Below, piece by piece: positions 60,232-64,000 of a stretch of DNA of 64,000 nucleotides. Source of the DNA: Bradyrhizobium guangzhouense (GTDB lineage: Bacteria > Pseudomonadota > Alphaproteobacteria > Rhizobiales > Xanthobacteraceae); NCBI RefSeq assembly GCF_004114955.1, contig NZ_CP030053.1, positions 1,116,001 to 1,180,000 of the forward strand. The letters run 5' to 3'. The notes under the pieces are model-generated. The model saw nothing but the letters and a program-made list of their open reading frames with translations. It did not search any database and was not told the DNA's origin. Within the stretch, counting starts at the first letter, position 1. Each line of letters begins with the position of its first letter. Both the position numbers and the translations under genes were made by a program.

Positions 60232-60756
60232 ATGCGCAAAACCCTGCTCGAAAGCCTCACCCACGGTTCGCTGACGGAGCCCGCGCCGCTGCCGGACGAT
60301 TCGGCGCTGGCCGAGCTCGCCGCGAAAGTCGATCGCGCCGCCAAGGCCAGGCTTGGGCGTTCTCTTGCCATTCGCGAGGTCGATGCCGGGTCCTGCAACG
60401 GCTGCGAACTGGAGATCCACGCGCTGTCCAACGCCTTCTACGACGTCGAACGTTTCGGCCTGCGCTTCGTCGCCTCGCCACGTCATGCCGACGTGCTGCT
60501 GGTCACGGGCCCCGTGACGAAAAACATGCGACAGGCGCTGGAGCGGACCTACAACGCGACGCCGGATCCAAAATGGGTCGTCGCGGTCGGCGGCTGCGCG
60601 ATCGACGGCGGGATTTTCAGAGGCAGCTACGCCTGCGTCGGCGGCGTATCCGAGACCATTCCGGTGGATCTGCACATCAAGGGCTGCCCGCCGTCGCCGA
60701 CGGACCTGTTGAAGGGCCTGCTCGCGCTGCTGGAGCACGTCAGCGGCAAGCGGTAA
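60232..60756 (+). CDS. hyfI: HyfI-like small subunit with intact [4Fe-4S] ligands (NuoB family)
   Basis: The 174-residue protein retains the four ligands of the proximal/N2-type cluster: Cys55 and Cys58 (AGSCNGCELEI), Cys122 (VGGCAIDG) and Cys152 (IKGCPPSP). The N-terminal ~45 residues are a flexible charged extension. It starts three bases after the hyfG stop and ends the operon, 32 bp from the convergent glycerate kinase gene. With HyfG it should make the peripheral arm; no ferredoxin-type (HyfA/HyfH) or maturation genes accompany it. Confidence 0.9.
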   Translation: MRKTLLESLTHGSLTEPAPLPDDSALAELAAKVDRAAKARLGRSLAIREVDAGSCNGCELEIHALSNAFYDVERFGLRFVASPRHADVLLVTGPVTKNMRQALERTYNATPDPKWVVAVGGCAIDGGIFRGSYACVGGVSETIPVDLHIKGCPPSPTDLLKGLLALLEHVSGKR

Positions 60757-60788
60757 GCCCAGCCGCGGCGGCGTCGAACGGGACGGGC

Positions 60789-62072
60789 CTAATCCACCAG
60801 TATCACCCTGACATCGTTGACGTTGGTCAACGTCGGCCCCGGCTGCAGCAGATCGCCCGTTGCCTCGAAGAACGTCGTGGCGTCGTTGTTGTCCAGATAC
60901 GCCTGCGGCTGAAGGCCCAGCGCCTTCATTCTGGCAAACGTCGCCGCATCGATCAGTGCGCCGGCGGGATCGGTGGGATGGCCGGCGCCGCCGTCGGCGC
61001 CGTCGGTGTCGCCGGCAAGCGCCGCGATGTCGGGCGTGTCCTTCAAGAGGGAGGCCAGCGCCAGCGCATATTCCTGGTTGGGCCCGCCGCGCCCATTGCC
61101 GCGCACGGTGACCGTGAGCTCGCCGCCGGAGAGGATGGCGACGCGCTTGCCTTGCGCGCGGGCGGCAAGCGCCAGCCTGGCGTGATCGGCCGCGACCTCG
61201 CGCGCTTCGCCCTCGAGATCGGCGCCGAGGTCGATGGTCTCATAGCCGGCGTCTTTTGCCAGCTTCACCGCGGCATCCAGCGATTGCTTGGGACGTGCGA
61301 TCAGCTCGAACGTTGCGCGCGCAAACGCGGCATCGCCGGGCTTGCAGCTTTCATTGGCGGGATTGTCGAGCGCGTGGGCCACGGCATCGTCGATGGCGAG
61401 CTTGTACTTGGCGACGATCGCGCGCGCATCCGCAAGCGTGGTCGGGTCGGGCACGGTCGGGCCCGAGGCGATCGCGGAGGGATCGTCGTGGGGCACGTCG
61501 GAGATCGCGAGCGTCACGATTCCCGCGGCGTTCTGGCCGGCGCGTGCGAGACGTCCGCCCTTGATGCGCGACAGATGCTTGCGCACGACGTTCATCTCGC
61601 CGATCGGCGCGCCGGAGCGCAGCAGCGCCTTGTTGACCGCCTGTTTCTGCGCAAAGCTGATGCCATCCACCGGCGCGATCCAGTTCGCCGAGCCGCCGCC
61701 GGTGAGCAGCACCAGCAGCAGATCGTCGGGTCCGGCCTCGCCCGCGAGCGCGAGCGTGTCGGCTGCGCCTTTCAGGCCGGCCTCGTCGGGCACGGGATGG
61801 CCGGCCTCGACCACACGGATGCGGCGCGTCGGCACGCCGTAGCCGTGGCGCGTCGTGGCGATGCCGACGAGGCTGTCAGGCGCGAGCCCCAGCGTGTCGA
61901 GATAGTGCCGCTCCGCAGCCGCAGCCATCGCGGCGGCGCCTTTGCCGGCGGCCAGGCAGATCACGCGCCCTTTCGGCGCGGGACGCAAGTGAGGCGCCAG
62001 GATCGTGCTCGGATGGGCGGCGGCAACGGCGGCATCGTAGAGCGCGCGGAGCAGGGGACGTCGGTCGGTCAT
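60789..62072 (-). CDS. Glycerate 2-kinase (MOFRL/GckA family)
   Basis: ATG 62072, eight bases after AAGG, is preferred over a TTG start at 62090; the product has 427 residues. Family features are AAGKGAAAMAAAAERHYL near the N-terminus, LLVLLTGGGSANWIAPVDGIS, MNVVRKHLSRIKGGRLA, and the C-terminal MOFRL domain with LSGGELTVTVRGNGRGGPNQEYAL and AGDTDGADGGAGHPTDPAGAL. It phosphorylates D-glycerate to 2-phosphoglycerate, entering glycolysis from the glycerate, serine or tartrate routes. TtuD-type relatives are annotated as hydroxypyruvate reductase in older data. It is cytoplasmic and convergent with hyfI. Confidence 0.88.
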   Translation of the reverse strand: MTDRRPLLRALYDAAVAAAHPSTILAPHLRPAPKGRVICLAAGKGAAAMAAAAERHYLDTLGLAPDSLVGIATTRHGYGVPTRRIRVVEAGHPVPDEAGLKGAADTLALAGEAGPDDLLLVLLTGGGSANWIAPVDGISFAQKQAVNKALLRSGAPIGEMNVVRKHLSRIKGGRLARAGQNAAGIVTLAISDVPHDDPSAIASGPTVPDPTTLADARAIVAKYKLAIDDAVAHALDNPANESCKPGDAAFARATFELIARPKQSLDAAVKLAKDAGYETIDLGADLEGEAREVAADHARLALAARAQGKRVAILSGGELTVTVRGNGRGGPNQEYALALASLLKDTPDIAALAGDTDGADGGAGHPTDPAGALIDAATFARMKALGLQPQAYLDNNDATTFFEATGDLLQPGPTLTNVNDVRVILVD

Positions 62073-62230
62073 GACGATGGCCTTGGGCAAACTCTTGAGC
62101 AGACTAAAGCTGTGGCATGGACGTCGCCATGTCCAAGCCCATGTCCATGCCTAGCGCATCGGACGCAAAAGGGTAAGCAGCCTTTACCATCATTCGATTG
62201 TGCAATCGCGTGATGACGTCAGGCGCAGCG

Positions 62231-62261
62231 AAAAGCCCCCTGCGATCGCCTCGCAGGGGGC
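62231..62261 (-). terminator. Rho-independent terminator after the first binding-protein gene
   Basis: A perfect 11-bp stem (GCCCCCTGCGA and complement, 62235-62261) with a 5-nt loop is followed on the minus strand by TTTT (62234-62231), 29 bp past the stop of the 62290-63519 gene. Confidence 0.85.
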
Positions 62262-62289
62262 CTCGGTCGCGCCGCAAACTGTATGGGTA

Positions 62290-63519
62290 TTAGCCGCCGG
62301 CGTCGGCGCTGATCACGTCGCCGAACAGTTCCCAGCGCTCGCCCTTGAACTTCTCGAGCTGGAGCTGGCTGATCGGCGCGAAGTCGTTCGGGCCGGTGTT
62401 GATCTTGATGCCGGGCAGCAGCGCCTCGGTGCGATAGTCCTTCATGCTGGCTGCCTGCTTCATGATGTTCTCGCGGGTGAGGTCATCGCCGCAATTCTTC
62501 AGCACGTGGACCAGCGTCTGCGCCACCGCGAAGCCGACGATGGTGCCCTTGTCGAGCTTGTCGCCGTCCGGGAAGTATTTGTCCATGAAGGCCAAGAACT
62601 CCTTCATGCCGGCATCGTTTTTCCATTCCGGATCGGACACGTCCTTGAGATAGTCGGCCGAGATGATGTCCTGGCCGTTCTCAAAGCCGGCGGGCTTCAT
62701 CACGCTGCCGACGGAGGCGGAGACGTTGTTGAGGAAGTGCAGCGGCTTCCAGCCGATCTCGGCATTCTTCTTGATCGCCTGCGCGGCGAATTTCGGCGTC
62801 GTGATGTTCATGAACACGTCGGCACCGGTCGACTTCAGCCTGACGATGTGGCTGTCGATCGTCGGCTCGGAGGTCTCGTAGCTTTCCTCGGCAACGATCA
62901 TCGAGGACGCCTTGGCGCCGAGGCCGTCCTTGAGGCCCTTCAGATAGTCCTTGCCGTAATCGTCGTTCTGGTAGAGCACCGCGATCTTGGCGTCCGGCTT
63001 GTTCTTGAGCAGCCACTTTGCGTAGATCTGCGTCTCGCTCTGATAGTTGGGCTGCCAGCCCATGGTCCAGGGGAAGTTCTGCGGGTCGTTCCATTTGGTG
63101 GCGCCCGTGGCGACGAACAGCTGCGGCACCTTCTTGGTGTTCATGTATTTGTGGATCGCCGAGTTCGGCGGCGTGCCGAGCGAGTTGAAGATGAACAGCA
63201 CCTCGTCGCTCTCGACCAGCTTGCGCGCCTGCTCCACCGTCTTCGGCGGCGAATAGGCATCGTCGTAAGAGATGAAGTTGATCTTGCGGCCGTTGATGCC
63301 GCCTTCGTCGTTGATCTTCTTGAAATAGGCGGCTTCTGTCCGCCCGATGATGCCATAAGCGGAAGCCGGTCCGCTGTAGGGCATGATGTTGCCGACCTTG
63401 ATCTCGGTGTCGGTCGCGCCGGTATCGTATTTCTTCTGGGCCGATGCGATGGAGGTCGTGGCCGCGAACAGCGCGAGCGCAAGGGACGCAGCCGCAAATT
63501 TGCCGGTGACAGCAGGCAT
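62290..63519 (-). CDS. Liv-type ABC transporter substrate-binding protein (copy 1)
   Basis: ATG 63519 after GGGAGA opens 409 residues with a signal peptide ending ASAQ. The mature protein is a Peripla_BP_6 (LivJ/LivK-like) type I binding protein: KVGNIMPYSGPASAYGIIGRTEAAYFKKIND, INFISYDDAYSPPKTVEQARKL, VPQLFVATGATKWNDP, NDDYGKDYLKGLKDGLG, and DLTRENIMKQAASMK near the C-terminus. It captures an organic acid or amino acid in the periplasm for a Liv-type permease. The liv permease/ATPase operon of this window lies 10 kb away, so pairing is uncertain. A paralogue precedes it on the same strand, and each gene has its own terminator. Confidence 0.92.
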   Translation of the reverse strand: MPAVTGKFAAASLALALFAATTSIASAQKKYDTGATDTEIKVGNIMPYSGPASAYGIIGRTEAAYFKKINDEGGINGRKINFISYDDAYSPPKTVEQARKLVESDEVLFIFNSLGTPPNSAIHKYMNTKKVPQLFVATGATKWNDPQNFPWTMGWQPNYQSETQIYAKWLLKNKPDAKIAVLYQNDDYGKDYLKGLKDGLGAKASSMIVAEESYETSEPTIDSHIVRLKSTGADVFMNITTPKFAAQAIKKNAEIGWKPLHFLNNVSASVGSVMKPAGFENGQDIISADYLKDVSDPEWKNDAGMKEFLAFMDKYFPDGDKLDKGTIVGFAVAQTLVHVLKNCGDDLTRENIMKQAASMKDYRTEALLPGIKINTGPNDFAPISQLQLEKFKGERWELFGDVISADAGG

Positions 63520-63624
63520 TCCAATCTCCCTGATTTTTTCTTGGTGTGTGCGCTCCTTTTCTTGGCTCGATTGTTCTTGGGCTGCGCGGATGCAATTCAA
63601 TACGATTTGGCTGATGGCTTCAAG

Positions 63625-63655
63625 AAAAAGCCCCTGCGACCAAGTCGCAGGGGCT
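63625..63655 (-). terminator. Rho-independent terminator after the second binding-protein gene
   Basis: A perfect 12-bp stem (63629-63640 with 63644-63655, AGCCCCTGCGAC and complement) with loop CAA is followed on the minus strand by TTTTT. It lies about 80 bp past the stop of the partial gene at 63733. It closely resembles the terminator at 62231-62261, consistent with duplication of the whole gene. Confidence 0.85.
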
Positions 63656-63732
63656 GCTCCTTTAGTAGTCAGGTTCGGCCGTCTCACGCCGGTAGCCGGC
63701 GCCTCCTCCCATTGCGGAGGCGCAGCCTGCCG

Positions 63733-64000
63733 TTAACCACTGACGTCGCCGCTGATCACGTCACCGAACAGCTCCCAGGTGTCTCCCTTGAACCGCATGA
63801 GTTGCAGCTGCGAAATGGGGGCAAAATCGGTCGGGCTGGTGTTGATCTGGACGCCCGGCAACAGGCCGCCGACCGTGGCATTCTTGATGTTGGCCGCCTG
63901 CTTCATGATGTTCGCGCGCGTCAGGTCGTCGCCGCATTGCTTGAGCACCTGGACCAGGCTCTGGGACACTGCGTAGCCGTACATGACGTTGGCGTCGGTG
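63733..64000 (-). CDS. Liv-type ABC transporter substrate-binding protein (copy 2, partial)
   Basis: Only the C-terminal 88 codons are inside the window; the frame stays open to base 64000 (TDANVMYGYAVSQSLVQVL). It aligns residue by residue with the end of copy 1: QCGDDLTRANIMKQAANIK versus NCGDDLTRENIMKQAASMK, LPGVQINTSPTDFAPISQLQL, and FKGDTWELFGDVISGD. It is therefore a tandem paralogue of the Peripla_BP_6 type. The in-frame ATG at 63984 is internal, not a start. Confidence 0.9.
   Translation of the reverse strand, partial: TDANVMYGYAVSQSLVQVLKQCGDDLTRANIMKQAANIKNATVGGLLPGVQINTSPTDFAPISQLQLMRFKGDTWELFGDVISGDVSG

Noticed and set aside
58927..60738. A 603-codon leftward frame opposite hyfG/hyfI, and similar long antisense frames elsewhere (for example 57311-58768, 16799-18700, 21147-22571)
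   Set aside because: High-GC shadow frames; the sense strand encodes recognised families and the antisense products are Arg/His/Asp-rich without domains.
53650..60756. Hydrogenase-4 / formate hydrogenlyase
   Set aside because: All four [NiFe] cysteine positions are substituted in the large subunit and no maturation, ferredoxin or formate dehydrogenase genes accompany the operon.

Overview
The window looks like chromosomal DNA of a Bradyrhizobium-type alphaproteobacterium (Nitrobacteraceae). This is inferred from uniformly high GC, the protein families present, a CtrA-type motif and many copies of palindromic intergenic repeats of the kind seen in that genus. Nothing resembles a phage, plasmid, transposase or integrase, and every gene fully inside the window appears intact.

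Layout. Positions 1-4.5 kb: the end of a secreted protein gene, then a leftward four-gene operon (aldo/keto reductase, TPR protein, and both subunits of a family I CoA-transferase). 4.5-16.5 kb: a hotdog thioesterase, a CoA-pyrophosphatase NUDIX protein, a lysozyme-fold-like exported protein, small exported proteins, an SDR, a CPA1 Na+/H+ antiporter, two tandem paralogues joining TPRs to an LprI-like domain, propionyl-CoA synthetase, a small lipoprotein and the TrcR-family (DUF1013) regulator. 16.8-19.2 kb: ispH-thrB-rnhA, tightly packed. 19.2-19.9 kb: a 171-bp tandem array. 19.9-26.4 kb: peroxiredoxin, a DUF924 protein, FadD, a D-Ala-D-Ala carboxypeptidase and an NdvA/ChvA-type exporter. 26.7-37 kb: an orphan HisE-like protein, a DedA-family protein between inverted repeats, aspartase, and a block with two nitronate monooxygenase paralogues flanking a thioesterase, a second and larger 171-bp array, a tiny membrane ORF and an acyl-CoA ligase. 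37-48 kb: small exported proteins, a NarX/NarL-like two-component pair, a membrane DUF2235 protein, an AraC regulator and tRNA-Leu(CAA). 48-53 kb: DsbB and a branched-chain-amino-acid-type ABC transporter (LivF, a LivM-LivG fusion, LivH) divergent from a MarR regulator. 53-61 kb: an XRE regulator and a six-gene hyfBCEFGI-like operon. 61-64 kb: glycerate 2-kinase and two tandem paralogous Liv-type binding proteins, the second cut by the window edge.

Two observations stand out. First, the hyf-like operon keeps the membrane-arm residues and the NuoB-like Fe-S ligands, but its large subunit has lost all four [NiFe]-ligating cysteines. It therefore fits an energy-converting-hydrogenase-related (Ehr) ion-pumping complex of unknown redox substrate, not a hydrogenase. 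Second, each 171-bp repeat unit contains a copy of the last ~30 bp of the thioesterase gene that borders the larger array. The larger array therefore seems to have been born at that gene, and the smaller array 13 kb away, in the opposite orientation, carries the same gene fragment and looks like a displaced derivative.

Together the genes suggest a versatile soil heterotroph degrading fatty, organic and possibly nitro or aromatic acids through CoA intermediates (three AMP-forming ligases, a CoA-transferase, two hotdog thioesterases, Liv-type uptake), with envelope functions (cyclic-glucan-type export, peptidoglycan trimming, DsbB) interspersed.
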